Source of the DNA: Fragilaria crotonensis | Lineage: Eukaryota > Bacillariophyta > Fragilariophyceae > Fragilariales > Fragilariaceae | DNA length: 51,328 bases | Direction: 5' to 3' | NCBI GenBank assembly: GCA_022925895.1 | Contig: JAKSYS010000455.1 | Coordinates: forward strand, 1 to 51,328 | Part shown: positions 19,923 to 29,993 of the stretch, piece by piece | How positions within the stretch are numbered: the first letter of the stretch is position 1 | Layout: each line of letters opens with the position of its first letter | Position numbers and translations under genes: made by a program | Notes under the pieces: model-generated | Told to the model about the DNA's origin: nothing | What the model saw: only the letters and a program-made list of their open reading frames with translations | The model's database searches: none

Positions 19923-21547
19923 TCGACATTGAAGCGGCATTCTTGAACGCAGAACTGGAAAGTGACAAACCAGTATATGCAGAATGGCCAGAAGGAATGG
20001 TGGATCTGGGATTCATCACAGAAGGAGAACGACAAAAGTATTGTATCAGACTCACCAGGGCAATGTATGGAGGTGTGGATGTTCCAAGGCTATTCATGAA
20101 GACGTTATACAAATACCTGACTGGAGAAATGAAAATGTCACAGAGTGAAGTTGATCCATGTCTGTACTACTGGAAGGACAAAGCAGGAAATGCTACTTTA
20201 CTTGCAGTTGTACATGTTGATGACGTGGCACTTATTGGTGATAAGACAAACATTGAGAAATTCAAGACAGAATTGAAGAAGAGATTCAACATCTCAGATC
20301 TTGGACAGTTGAAGAAACACTTAGGAGTCTGGTACGAGTGGAAGAAGGATGACAACGGAGAAATTTATGTGGTGGCTAGCATGAACAAACTGGAAGAAGA
20401 AATTGTAAGTGCATATCAGGAGACAGCAGGAAAACCGGCAAAGGATGCGATTACTCCGGGATTTCCGGGACAGCATTTAACAAAGAACAAAGGCGATACA
20501 GTGAAGATGACCGAATACAGGTCATTGGTCGGTAAGATTATGTACCTGATGACAAAATTGGCACCAGACATTGCCAATCCAGCAAGAGAACTGGCACAAC
20601 ATTTATCTAATCCAGGACACGAGCATTGGAAAGCGCTAGAACGATTGGTCGGACATATAAAGATGAAGCCATATGAAGGATTGGTGTACAGGAGACCAAA
20701 AGAGCTGAGACCGATATCTATTGTTGACTCAGACTATGCCAAGAACATAGACGACAGAAAGAGCATATCGTCCGGTCTACATACACTGGGTGGAACACTA
20801 GTACATTGGGAATCGAAAACCCAACATGTTGTGACTCTATCAAGTACAGAAGCGGAATATATTAGTTTGGCGAAAGGCGCATGTGAAAACAAGTTCATGA
20901 TGATGATGCTTGACGAGGTCATGCGAAACCCATCAGAAGAAAGACTTATTGGAAAAATCTATGAAGACAATCTGGGAGCGATTTATTTGGTTAAGAACCA
21001 ACATGTCGGAGCAAGAACAAAACACATTGATGTGAGGGCACATTTCATTCGAGAGCTCGAGGACACTGGATATTTGAAAGTGCAATTTGTTCGTTCAGAA
21101 GAAAATGCCGCAGACATTCTGAACAAGAACTGCCCTGACAAGTTACATACCAAACACGCCCAGAACATGAGAAACGGAACTCTAGATTGCTGGAGGGAGG
21201 ATGTCGAGGATAAGCGTTTACTAACCAACGACAGTACCGGTGAGGATGTACTGGCTGTGCAAACAGACAGACATCCAGCACCGGAATCCCGCTTCCGTCG
21301 TGTGTACGCGGGAACTACGAACGGCATTCCGTTGGCAACGCGCACGATCCAGAATCTACAGTATCCGAACGACAGTAAATCGCCCGACAAGAAACTACAA
21401 TTGTTTGATGATGTAGATGGCGATTGGACGACTGTAAGTAAGAGAGAAAGGAGAGTTAAAAGAGGAGTTAAGATCATCTCCAACCAAGACAAGAGATCCC
21501 TGTCTGGGAAGGTTGGCAGGACTGATCTGAGACAAGGAAGTAACTAA
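19843..21547 (+). CDS. pol: Copia Pol, second part: RT and RNase H, ending inside the 3' LTR
   Basis: This frame is open from just after the CCC run, though its first ATG is 19880. RT motifs in order are IDIEAAFLNAEL, LTRAMYGGVDVPRLF and AVVHVDDVALIGD, the last with HVDD in place of YVDD. Copia RNase H follows: IVDSDYAKNIDDRKSISSG, LSSTEAEYISLAKGACE, YEDNLGAIYLV and KHIDVRAHFI. The canonical copia end (NAADILNKNCPDKLH) comes just before the polypurine tract. The frame does not stop there but runs about 114 codons into the 3' LTR, giving a basic tail (SKRERRVKRGVK). With the first part it would make one polyprotein if one base were present at the CCC run. Confidence 0.88.
21192..21201 (+). other. 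Polypurine tract
   Basis: GGAGGGAGGA sits directly against the TG of the 3' LTR at 21202. This is the expected position for the primer of plus-strand synthesis. It lies within the open pol frame. Confidence 0.8.
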
Positions 21548-21661
21548 AGTAGTTACAATATTTGGAACCGGAATTTAGAGTCGGTAGTATTGTCAGTTTA
21601 TCTACAGTAAGGTAGAGTTAGTACGTGCGTACGAGGCAGGAGATATCTGGGATTCTCAACA
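21202..21661 (+). repeat. 3' LTR of the copia element
   Basis: 460 bp, identical to 15296-15755 except one base seen (21254). The first 346 bases are an open continuation of the pol frame. Confidence 0.93.
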
Positions 21662-22806
21662 CCTAGTGAGGAGACGCGGATCAAACCGTTAGCCGCTTGC
21701 GCCAACGAAATAGTGTACATACAATGAACCCCGCTTACTGCACTGTATCATAGTGATACTAAGCAGTGTATGACATCTGAGATAAAAACGATACCCCGAT
21801 TTTTTGCTGAGGCTTTTTGGCGGCAGCTGGCCGTATGGCCGATGTTTGCGCTCGGCCGTATGCATAGCCGTCCGCAGTCCGACAGTGCCTGCCCGCACCA
21901 GGCAGGCCGCAGCGGGACTGTCACTGCCTGTGCCCGTACCCGTACGCGGCTGCAGTCGGACGGAAGTACCGTACATAGTACTCCAGATCAAACATACGGT
22001 AGTCCACAGTCAGTACTGTGGACTAGTACTGTGACAGTACTGTACCAACAGAACGTACAAGTACTCAGCCCTTATTTGAATTGGGACGATGTATAATTAT
22101 CGTTGTGTTTAAAACAAATTCAGATTTTGAATTTGTTTTAAACAGTTTAAAACTGTTTAAAACAACTGTGTTTAAAACAGCAACAGTTCACAGTAGTAAG
22201 TACTACAGTACTCCAAGTAGTCAGTACTCGGAGTAGACCATCAATCAATACTGTTCAAAGCGTTGAGAACAAGACTACAAGGATAACCAAGATAGATAGG
22301 AAGTCCAAAGGACTAATCAGCATGAATTTATAATTGCATGTATGCCTGACAATACTCTGCCATGTTGCATGCAGGTTTCCCACCAACTGAATGGTATGGA
22401 TCCCCCAAGTGTCCACTGATAACCTCCTTTAGTCTCACCATTCGTGAATCAAAATGTAATGAATTGTCTCACATGCATCACTTAACTGATGCTATACATT
22501 TTGATGCTGTTTCAACGTATAAACAGTATAGTTATGTGATGAGCATTGAGACTTGTCGATTAGGATGACGTACTGTAGTAGAATGGAGAATGTCTCCAGG
22601 AGGGGGCTGTAGGGCGTTTGCATTTGTGAATATCATCTGTCATCTACCGGTACCAAAGATTCATGGCATCGATACTCGATACTGCATTTATTCACACTCA
22701 TGATTCATTCATGCAGATTCTCGCAAAAATGAAAACACTTTCTCGATCTTTCACACTGTGAGTACTTGCACATGTACCGAATTCGTTGTACTTGAAGTAC
22801 TTGAAG
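21662..22806. other. Intergenic stretch with foldback and GTAC words
   Basis: No gene is recognised. A strong foldback occupies 22106-22144 (listed separately). GTAC-rich motifs are dense at 21960-22070 and 22190-22240 (for example ACAGTACTGTGGACTAGTAC). The final 100 bases are the upstream region of LRR pseudogene A and resemble those of copies B and C, including TACTTGAAGTACTTG just before the start. Confidence 0.4.
22106..22144. repeat. Foldback hairpin with GTTTAAAAC repeats
   Basis: Arms TGTTTAAAACAAATTC (22106-22121) and its exact reverse complement (22129-22144) are separated by a 7-base loop, AGATTTT. The word GTTTAAAAC occurs three more times downstream to about 22177. Possible roles are a transposon relic or a DNA or RNA hairpin. 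Confidence 0.75.
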
Positions 22807-24002
22807 ATGAGGATCTTGTCCTTGTACTCGTTGCCATTGCTGTTGCTGTTCATACTCCTCTCGACAGGAGTCGTCGCAGCACCCACGCGACCACCAACTC
22901 GTCGTCCAACAACTCGCCGTCCAACAACTCGCCGTCCAACAACTCGCTGTCCAACAACTCGCCGTCCAACAACTCGTCGTCCAACAACTGGTCGTCCAAC
23001 AACTCGTCGTCCAACGACTCGCCGGCCAACGACTCGCCGTCCGACACCATCCCTTCAACAAGTTATTCAACAGTACAGGATCGCCTGCGATTTCTTTCTA
23101 ACCCCATCTTTGGCTGAATGTCAGCAGAAAACGGAGTTTAGCCGTCAGTACAGTGATGATTCTTCTACAATACCAACTGAGATTGGGCTCTTGACACAGA
23201 TGACACGTTTGGAATTTTTTTAAATCTCGGCGACTTCCACAATTCCAACTGAGATAGGACTCTTGACAAAGTTGGAGGAATTGGATTTCTTCAATAATCC
23301 GTTGTGGTCAACAATTCCCAGCGAGATCGGGCGCTTGACAAACCTGACTAAACTGAGGATGCGCCAGATTTGGAATTTGTCGGGCAGCATTCCAAGCGAG
23401 ATCGGGCGCTTGACAAAGCTAACTTCCTTGGAGTTCTACTTAACTCTGTTAAGCTCAAGAATTCCCAGCGAGATCGGGCGCTTGACGCTGCTGAATTCTT
23501 TGACCTTATCGTGCAATGAGTTGACGGGCAGCATTCCAACTGTGATTGGGCGCTTGACGCAGCTTTCTGGGTTATCTTTAGAGAAAAATCTGTTGACTTC
23601 AAAAATTCCGAGTGAGATTGGGCGCTTGGAACAGCTGGCTTCCTTGCGTTTCGCCGGGGAATGCGAGGCTATGGTTTTTTCGGTCCAATCACCCATCCTT
23701 TTAACAATCAGTTGGCTGGCAGGATTCCAAGTGAGATCGGAGGCTTGACACAGCTGGAGGCATTGGATTTCTCCAGAAATCAGTTGACTGGCGGGATTCC
23801 AAGTGAGATCGGTCGCTTGACACAGGCTTCTGCGTTGAATTTCAGTGGAAATCGGTTGACGTCAAGAATTCCAAGTCAGATTGGGCGCCTGACACAGCTG
23901 GAGAAATTGAATCTCCCCAGTAATCAATTGACTGGCAGCATTCCAAGTGAGATCGGTCGCTTGACACAGGTGTCTTGGTTGAATTTCAGTGGAATCGGTT
24001 GA
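22807..24002 (+). pseudogene. Secreted LRR protein, copy A (broken)
   Basis: The start ATG 22807 gives a signal peptide [20 protein letters not shown], then a stalk of PTTRR repeats, a conserved spacer (PSLQQVIQQYRIACDFF, LAECQQKTEFS) and about eleven 24-residue LRRs of the form SIPSEIGRLTQLxxLxF. Lesions: TAA at 23221-23223 replaces an AAA codon found in copy B. The frame is lost at about 23655-23700, where copy B also shifts; that could be a shared indel or a small intron, since copy B has GTATGCG...CAATCAG there. A one-base loss at about 23990 and a deletion remove the C-terminal LRR and the cysteine-rich cap. Such proteins are secreted and LRRs bind proteins or glycans. The ligand is unknown, and this copy is probably not functional. 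Confidence 0.8.
22893..23046 (+). repeat. 12-bp minisatellite coding PTTRR stalk (copy A)
   Basis: About a dozen units of CGTCCAACAACT or close variants encode Arg-Pro-Thr-Thr repeats. The same unit occurs in copies B (40434-40530) and C (46479-46600) with different copy numbers. Confidence 0.8.
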
Positions 24003-24393
24003 CGTCAGGGGTTAGGGGCTACATTGAATCGAGGGACGTGAATGAGCGGCAGGATCGTCGACGTGGCGTGCGGGAAGTTCTTGTGTTGTCTACCGATCGT
24101 CCGACCTGGTTGGACAAACAATAATAGCAAGGGGGTAGCAGATGTTACTCTGTTTGACCTGCCATACCTGGTAGTCTGGTCGAGGTTTGATGCCACGAGT
24201 ACTGTACTGAACCTCCCGTTCACACTGCCGCTATCGGTTTAGAAGGAGAAGTTACAGGACACAGCATCCTGCAATCATTTTATACGATACTGTTTTGTCA
24301 CACAGATTGTTTCACAATCTGTGCGCTGCGGTGGAATGCAAGATACAATGAAATCGTAATGGTCAAGATAATGGAGTTGATTAGAGTACTTTA
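24003..24393. repeat. 3' flank shared with LRR copy B
   Basis: Bases about 24018-24393 match about 41750-42137 downstream of LRR copy B, from CTACATTGRATCGAGGGACGTG to TACTTTAGCCTGCGCT, at roughly 95% by eye. The match ends exactly where LINE copy 1 begins. Copy A thus lost about 400 bp present in copy B between its last LRR and this flank. Confidence 0.8.
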
Positions 24394-26760
24394 GCCTGCG
24401 CTTTGGCATTGGGCATCGATGCTTTGTTCTCGCACCACTGGAACAAGGCTTTTACACTCCAAGTTCAAGCATCACAACTAGAGTCTGGACTCCCGGTCAA
24501 TCTATTGGAGGAACCAACAGTTCATATCCCATATCTCACACCGACATGGATTTTATCAATGCGGCAGTTCATGTCGAATCATAAAATTCAAATCACAGTG
24601 ACAGATCCATATCATATTCGCCTCAAAGGTTCAAATGACCAATACATAATGGACCTGAATCGACTCAAGGGATATACACCCCGACAGCAAAAGGACATCA
24701 ATCTGGCTCGGCTCCATCTGAAGTCGACCACATTGCTTGATTTGGTGGATCGTTCTTCGGATGCCACCAAAATTGCAACATGGGCACTGGATGCTCGGCG
24801 ACCGTCGGATTTCCAAGAGGACGAGTCATGGCCAAGGCAACCGGTCCTGGGGGCATCAATGAAACGCATATGGCGTAGATATATCTCTTCGCAATTTTTG
24901 AGATATGACCGATTCTGGAAAGAACCACCTGGAAATGAGATCCGTCGTCATGGCGCCGAAAATGTGTCTTCACCAACAACGTCAACCGTAACAGGATCAT
25001 CTCTCCCAGGCAATCAAACAGTTACCTCGACATCGTCGCCATCTTCTGTCGCATGTTGTTAGGCAATTGACATCATCCAATCGTTTGTGGGAGGCATGTC
25101 AAACAAAACAGACGTTAACATTAGCTTCCGATGGCGGACTGAAAGGCCGTCAAGGGACGTTCGGATGGTTAGTGACAACGCCTTCTGATGAGATTCTGGT
25201 CGAAGGAGCGGGTCCGGTCGATGGGTCGTTCGACACGTCAAACTCTAACCGGTGCAAACTCGGTGGATATGCAGCTTCATTATTATTTCTCTCTCTCATA
25301 CATTCATTGTGGGGCAAGCGAGGACACAAATGCAAGTTTCGTTGGCTCACAGACAGTAAAGGTGCGATCGCCAAGGTACAGAAACATTCCATTCAGCACC
25401 TTCAGATCAAACAACGACAACCAAGCAATGCAGATTGTCTAGGCATCATTCAGGCCGAGACCTCCGCAATACGTCGGAGGATGAAACCAGTATGGGTGAA
25501 AGGCCACCAGGCTCCTACAGCAGGAAGAGGTAATCGTCGAGACATAAAATGGAACAATCATGCCTACAATTTGGCCACGTGGTATCGTGGTCAGAAGACT
25601 CAAAGACAATCGGTAGAACACACTGACCATACTCCTGAAGCACGTGTATCTATCGTCATCAAAGGAGTACGTGTAGTTGGACAAGAAGAGGCGTCTTTAC
25701 GATATCACATTAACGGATATCACCTTCGGCAGTACATGCAGCCGCAACAAAAGTGGACAAATCAAGTATGGGACAGGATTGACATTGAGGTATTCGGAGT
25801 GTTCCACAATCGAATGTCACCCAGTGCACAGACCGCCCACACGAAGTTTGTTTTCGAGCAATGGTATACAGGGAATAAACGTCTTCAAACTGCGCCCATC
25901 AAAGACGATAATCTCGTTAAGTGCCCATGCTGTAAGGTACATGGTGAATCCTGGCAACATGTGCTCCGATGTGTTCACAATCCGGACCGTGCTACGACTT
26001 TGAAGGATCTGGCAAAGCGTCTGACTCCGACAGAATTCCACCCAGTGTTTCCCTTATTGCTGAAAGGGATCATGGCATGGCTCGAATGCCACACATATGA
26101 CCCCGATCTTTCCGGTTTCCCTACGAAAATGTGGGATATCATTCGCAACGCGTTAACTGACCAAGACCAGATTGGTTGGCACAATCGAGTGGCGAGCCAT
26201 AGCGGAGACGTACCCATATGGAACTGATATTATGACTCAAGAAGGGAAGGGGATTCAGACTCTTCGAACAATATTGATCCATGTTAATCAAGCCGTCCAA
26301 TGTTTATGGAAAGCTCGAAACACCATCCTGCACCAATCAAATGAGGCAGAATTGCTACTTGTCCGGGATTCTGAAATCGCAGAGATTCGAGAGAGGATGC
26401 ATGCAAGTATAGAAAAATTCCTGCAGCCGATAGACTCTACTGTGCACGACCACTTGATGCTATTCTCAAGAACAATCCTTCTTCGCGGAGACGGTGGCTA
26501 CGATATATGAGGATGGCAAGATCCCACATGGAAAAAGATGGCAGACGTCAATTACTGTTGACCCAATTTTTTTGACCCGTTAGTAATTGAGATGTGACCC
26601 GGAGCGATCACGTAATTGACATGTTCAGTAGGGGGAGGGATATATTATTGTCGCCGACCTGAAATATGGTCAGGCCACAAGGGGTACTCACTTTGGTCTT
26701 GGTGAAAGATCGAAGACGGAGAATAACCCAATAATTAGGTTTTATTTTATTTTATTCCAT
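24394..26760 (+). mobile_element. LINE copy 1, 5'-truncated, with TTTTA tail
   Basis: The element starts abruptly at the end of the LRR flank and ends in ATAATTAGGTTTTATTTTAT, a run of TTTTA units instead of poly(A). It encodes only the part downstream of a reverse transcriptase. The RT domain is missing, as expected for 5' truncation during target-primed insertion. No target-site duplication is visible. Its 3' end matches that of the copy at 34568-36651. Confidence 0.75.
24403..26510 (+). pseudogene. LINE ORF remnant: post-RT region, RNase H, zinc knuckle
   Basis: There are three frames: 24403-25062, 25067-26227 and 26172-26510. The first carries the post-RT block YLTPTWILSMRQFMSNHKIQ, NDQYIMDLNRL and IWRRYISSQFLRYDRFWK. 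The second has RNase H: LASDGGLKGRQGTFGW (first Asp), RCKLGGYAA where the sister copy has RCEIAGLAA (catalytic Glu changed to Lys), LTDSKGAIAKV, and a WVKGHQ box. It then has the zinc motif CPCCKVHGESWQHVLRC. The third is a C-terminal CLWKARNTILH segment. Frameshifts near 25030 and 26190 plus the lost Glu show it is dead. Confidence 0.78.
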
Positions 26761-27651
26761 CGTGCAGAGGCCGGACAGTAGTGTTACGACCATCTTGACC
26801 GAAATCAGGGAGCGCGAGACATCCCTGATGAGGATGAAAGACCGCGCCACCACTATTGGCGGTGACGGCGCCGGTGCGACTCGTTACTCGCGACGCACCA
26901 GCCAGTCCAACGTCAGCACTCAGCACAAGTCTGGCGGTACTGGCAATCCAGGGGCCGCTAGGAAAGGAGGATGGTCAATTCCCAAGTATCATGATTCTTG
27001 GAAGAAGGTGTTTGGGCTTCCTCTTTTTTAAACTCCTTTTAGAGTGGCGTAGTGAGGCTCACCGTGGGAAGTCCTCGCAGTTGCAGCTCACCGAACAGTT
27101 TTCCACTTTCATTGAGCGAGCACCTCCGGCGAATCCTGCGGGTACTGGGCGGTCCAAATCGAAATCACGACGTACGAATGCGACCCCGTCGACCTCTGGT
27201 GAGGGCGGCGACAAGGGTACGAGCAGTCCAGATAACGCCGGCGATAGTGCTGATCAGACAGAGGAGCCACAGCGCCAGCGCATACGGCTGCAGAAATCAC
27301 GTCGAGTTGTTACCGAGCGTAGCGCCTGAGTGGTTGCAGAGGAGCCCGCCGTGCGAGTATTGAGGCGCGTGACTCGAGTTGATGATTTCATCCACGAGGC
27401 GGATTCCTCGCAACAGATTTTGGTATCAGACACTGGTAATGATCAGACACTGGTAACTTCGGTTTGGAGGGTTGTTGAGACCAGGGATTGGAAGTAAATA
27501 AAACCGGTACCGGTAACCAAATACCGACGGTATTATACTGGACCACTACTGGGATTTTTGAAATGCCCCATAACTGGTAACCTGCGTGCTGCAGAATACC
27601 AACAACCAATAACCAGGACCCCAAGTTATTTTCTACTGAGTTTAGTCGGTA
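26761..27651. other. Stretch with weak ORFs of unknown origin
   Basis: Frames at 26762-27031 and 26856-27329 give Ser/Thr/Arg-rich protein (for example SKSKSRRTNATPSTSGEGG) and a KYHDSWKKVFGLPLF segment split by a frame change. This might be a decayed gag-like region or nothing; I recognise no family. The 27420-27620 part repeats TGGTAAC/ACCGGTACCGG words. Confidence 0.3.
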
Positions 27652-29100
27652 CTACCTCCGTTCCAAAACAAGAGTGCCATTTGACCAAACAGTAGTAGGG
27701 TAAATTCTGGCATTTCATCGAACCGTCATGTCATTTGCATTGTTCGTGATGAAAGGAATACATCCATGTATAGCATTGAATACAAGCGTGATCGTTTGAA
27801 TGACACCACGGACCTTGAGCCCAAGTTAAGACCTTCGCCGCAGACAAAATGAACAACTTACTTGCTGGGCAGAAAAGTCAGAAGCTCGTTTTCAGCTTGC
27901 TGAAGGAGTTCAAAAAGCACGGAAATCGACGAAATTTTTTGTCGGGATTGTAACCGCCGCAAGACATGGTTTCGTTTGTGTCTACGACCAAGTAGGACCG
28001 TTTGTGGGGGAACACTTAAATGCATTTTTCAATCCGGCAAACGACAGTTTTGGTACTTTCAGATATTGCTAAGTAAATGTCTTTCAAACTGTGTCAAGAC
28101 AAAACCATGAATATTTTTATTCATTATCATTCCGTATGTAAATAATGTATGCGTCAATGAAAGAACAGGTATGACAGGCAGCATAGGCGAAATTTTTTTC
28201 AACTTTAGCGGAATTATATCTAAGTAATGGCCGTTGAGACAACGCGAGCATCGCCGAAACGTGGAAACATACTGATCGTCTACAGCAAAATGACCAAAAG
28301 ACACCAAATGAGAACACTAAGAGCACCCCCACGCGGGGGGTATTTCTTGGACATTTTGGATTTTAGCGTCATTTAGCGCCTTTTTTGGAAATCGGCACAC
28401 CACCGGTTGGGCCCGATGGACATTTTCGTAAAAGATCATGGAATATCTTGGAATATAATGCTATTCATTCTGCAATATATGGCAGAATTAATATGATTTC
28501 TGCTTCCTGGCTATAAAATAGCGTTGCTCGATATGTCCTATTTGATCAACTTCGATTCAAGACTTTTGATCGATTCAACGCTGGATTCAGGCATCGTGCG
28601 CCATATTTATGCTCGGTGCGCCATACTTTGTACTGTAGTACAGTACTTGACTACGTTTCAAAATCGCAACAGAATTGACATCATTTGGGATGACAATGGC
28701 GACCTCATCGACCTAGTGATGATGTTGTTCTTCACACCAGGAGGTGATTTCACGCCTGAAAACGAAGTGCTTCATGAGCAAATCGTCGTTGCTGACCGGT
28801 GGATCCATTCTACAACCATGATGATGATGACAGAACGAGAGACCGAGGATGACGACGAACGAATCGTACTGTACTCGTATACTGGTACTGAAATATTCTA
28901 CGGCGCACGGGTCCGCGCTCGTTTTTGAACCCAATAATAGCGCATCGGGTGGGAATTGGAGAAGTGATCGGACATGTCGGAAATGTCCTAAATCAGCTTC
29001 TAAGGACGCTACTCGAAAAATAGCGTCCCAAAAAGACCCCGACGGGTGGGGATGCTCTTATAGAAAATCAAATGGCACTCTTTTTTTGGAAAGGAGGTAG
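27652..29100. mobile_element. Tc1/mariner-like element with 33-bp terminal inverted repeats
   Basis: The left end CTACCTCCGTTCCAAAA... (27652-27684) and the reverse complement of the right end (29068-29100) match at 31 of 33 positions, continuing to GAGTGCCATTTGA. Both ends are flanked by TA (27650-27651 and 29101-29102), the target duplication of Tc1/mariner. CTCCGTTCC near the tip is the hallmark of Stowaway/mariner ends. Inside, a short frame from 27849 (MNNLLAGQKSQKLVFSLLKE) is reminiscent of the N-terminus of plant-type mariner transposases but soon hits stops. A second inverted-repeat element sits inside at 28318-29060. It is non-autonomous. Confidence 0.8.
28318..29060. mobile_element. 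Inverted-repeat element nested in the mariner-like element
   Basis: The ends are TAAGAGCACCCCCAC (28318-28332) and, reversed, TAAGAGCATCCCCAC (29046-29060), with more diverged similarity inward (GGGG.TTTTTGGAC, TAGCGTC). If the outer TA is the target duplication, the ends are AGAGCA and the type is mariner-like; if not, a PIF/Harbinger type is possible. The frame at 28524-28928 inside is not recognised as a transposase. Confidence 0.55.
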
Positions 29101-29106
29101 TAGTAT

Positions 29107-29578
29107 CAGGGTTGGCAGGCAGGTGTTTTTTGCGGAGTGGTTTTTTGGGTTTTATTCAAAAAACCACCTCGTTTTGGGTGGCAGTGGTTTTTTATTTTCG
29201 AGCTAAAAAGGTGTTTTTTCAAAGAGTTCGTACGTGTTTATACAGTACTGTATACTGCATGCCACTGTATACTTGTTACTGTATCACGTAACGATACTAC
29301 AGTACACAGTTTCAAACTTCTCCACATTCAGATATGCAGTTGCAAACTACAAAGAAGGTTGAATAAGGATGTAAATATGTTAAAGAACAATTGCTTTGGT
29401 GTTATTGCAAGCATCCAATGTAGAATATTGGGTCCAACATCAAATAAAATGAATGTAGAATTAAAGACCTTACTGTGTAAAAAACACTAGTGTTTTTTGG
29501 GTGTTTTTTAGGTGTTTTTTGGTGTTTTTTAAAAAACCACCTGGCCAAAATCGGGACCGGTGGTTTTTCACAACCCTG
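29107..29578. mobile_element. hAT-like MITE, 472 bp
   Basis: The element begins CAGGGTTG and ends CAACCCTG. It is bracketed by a perfect 8-bp direct repeat AGTAGTAT (29099-29106 and 29579-29586), the target-duplication size and terminal sequence of hAT elements. Subterminal regions are full of GGTG(G)TTTTTT and AAAAAACCACC motifs in both orientations, as hAT transposase binding arrays often are. There is no coding capacity. Its left target copy overlaps the TA flank of the mariner-like element, so the two abut exactly. Confidence 0.88.
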
Positions 29579-29586
29579 AGTAGTAT

Positions 29587-29990
29587 TTTGAATTCCGGTG
29601 TTCGGGAATACCAGTCATAATTTCTATAAATGTTCTGTCATGCATCAGTGTGTATACGGTTCATTTCTGTACTGTAGTACTGTAATTTACTGTTACTGTC
29701 GTGTTTTTACTACCATTGTAACTAACGGACAAAAACAAGGGAACCGAGTAAGTACTGCACTTCAAAAAATGACGATACGTAATATTTAAACCGGACTGTA
29801 TGAATTTTCAATGGCAAAATACTTCCCAGAGCAACAGCCCAATACCATTCTACCTACTGGAGGACCGTAATACCAGATTCAACGTGGGACAGTATTTTTT
29901 TCCAATCCCTGGTTGAGACAACGGACCGTGAGGTTATGATGACAGGAGCATTCGCGGCCGTAACGTGGGCGAATTGTTCCTGTCGTTTCG
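29587..29990. other. Spacer before the decayed copia
   Basis: No gene is seen. Short GTAC words recur (GTACTGTAGTACTGTAA near 29668). The start of the decayed copia is not defined by an LTR here. Confidence 0.3.
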
Positions 29991-29993
29991 GCT

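Larger units (their letters stand above)
15296..21661 (+). mobile_element. Ty1/copia LTR retrotransposon, nearly intact
   Basis: The element is 6366 bp. Both LTRs are 460 bp with ends TGTCGAG...CTCAACA (imperfect 7-bp inverted ends), and I find only one difference between them (A at 15348, G at 21254), so the insertion is recent. Gene order is gag, protease, integrase, reverse transcriptase, RNase H, the copia order. A polypurine tract precedes the 3' LTR. Two breaks interrupt the reading frame: an in-frame TAA at 17445 between gag and pol, and a one-base loss in the CCC run at 19840-19842. The flanking five bases (TCACC on the left, CCTAG on the right) do not match, so I see no target-site duplication. 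Confidence 0.93.

Noticed and set aside
15291-21666. Target-site duplication for the copia element
   Set aside because: The bases flanking the LTRs (TCACC and CCTAG) do not match. The element may have been rearranged or recombined.
22893-23046. Short regular repeats that could suggest a CRISPR array
   Set aside because: The 12-bp units are head-to-tail without spacers and code for the PTTRR stalk.
28524-28928. 134-codon frame inside the nested inverted-repeat element
   Set aside because: No transposase motif; it includes a low-complexity Met/Glu/Asp stretch.
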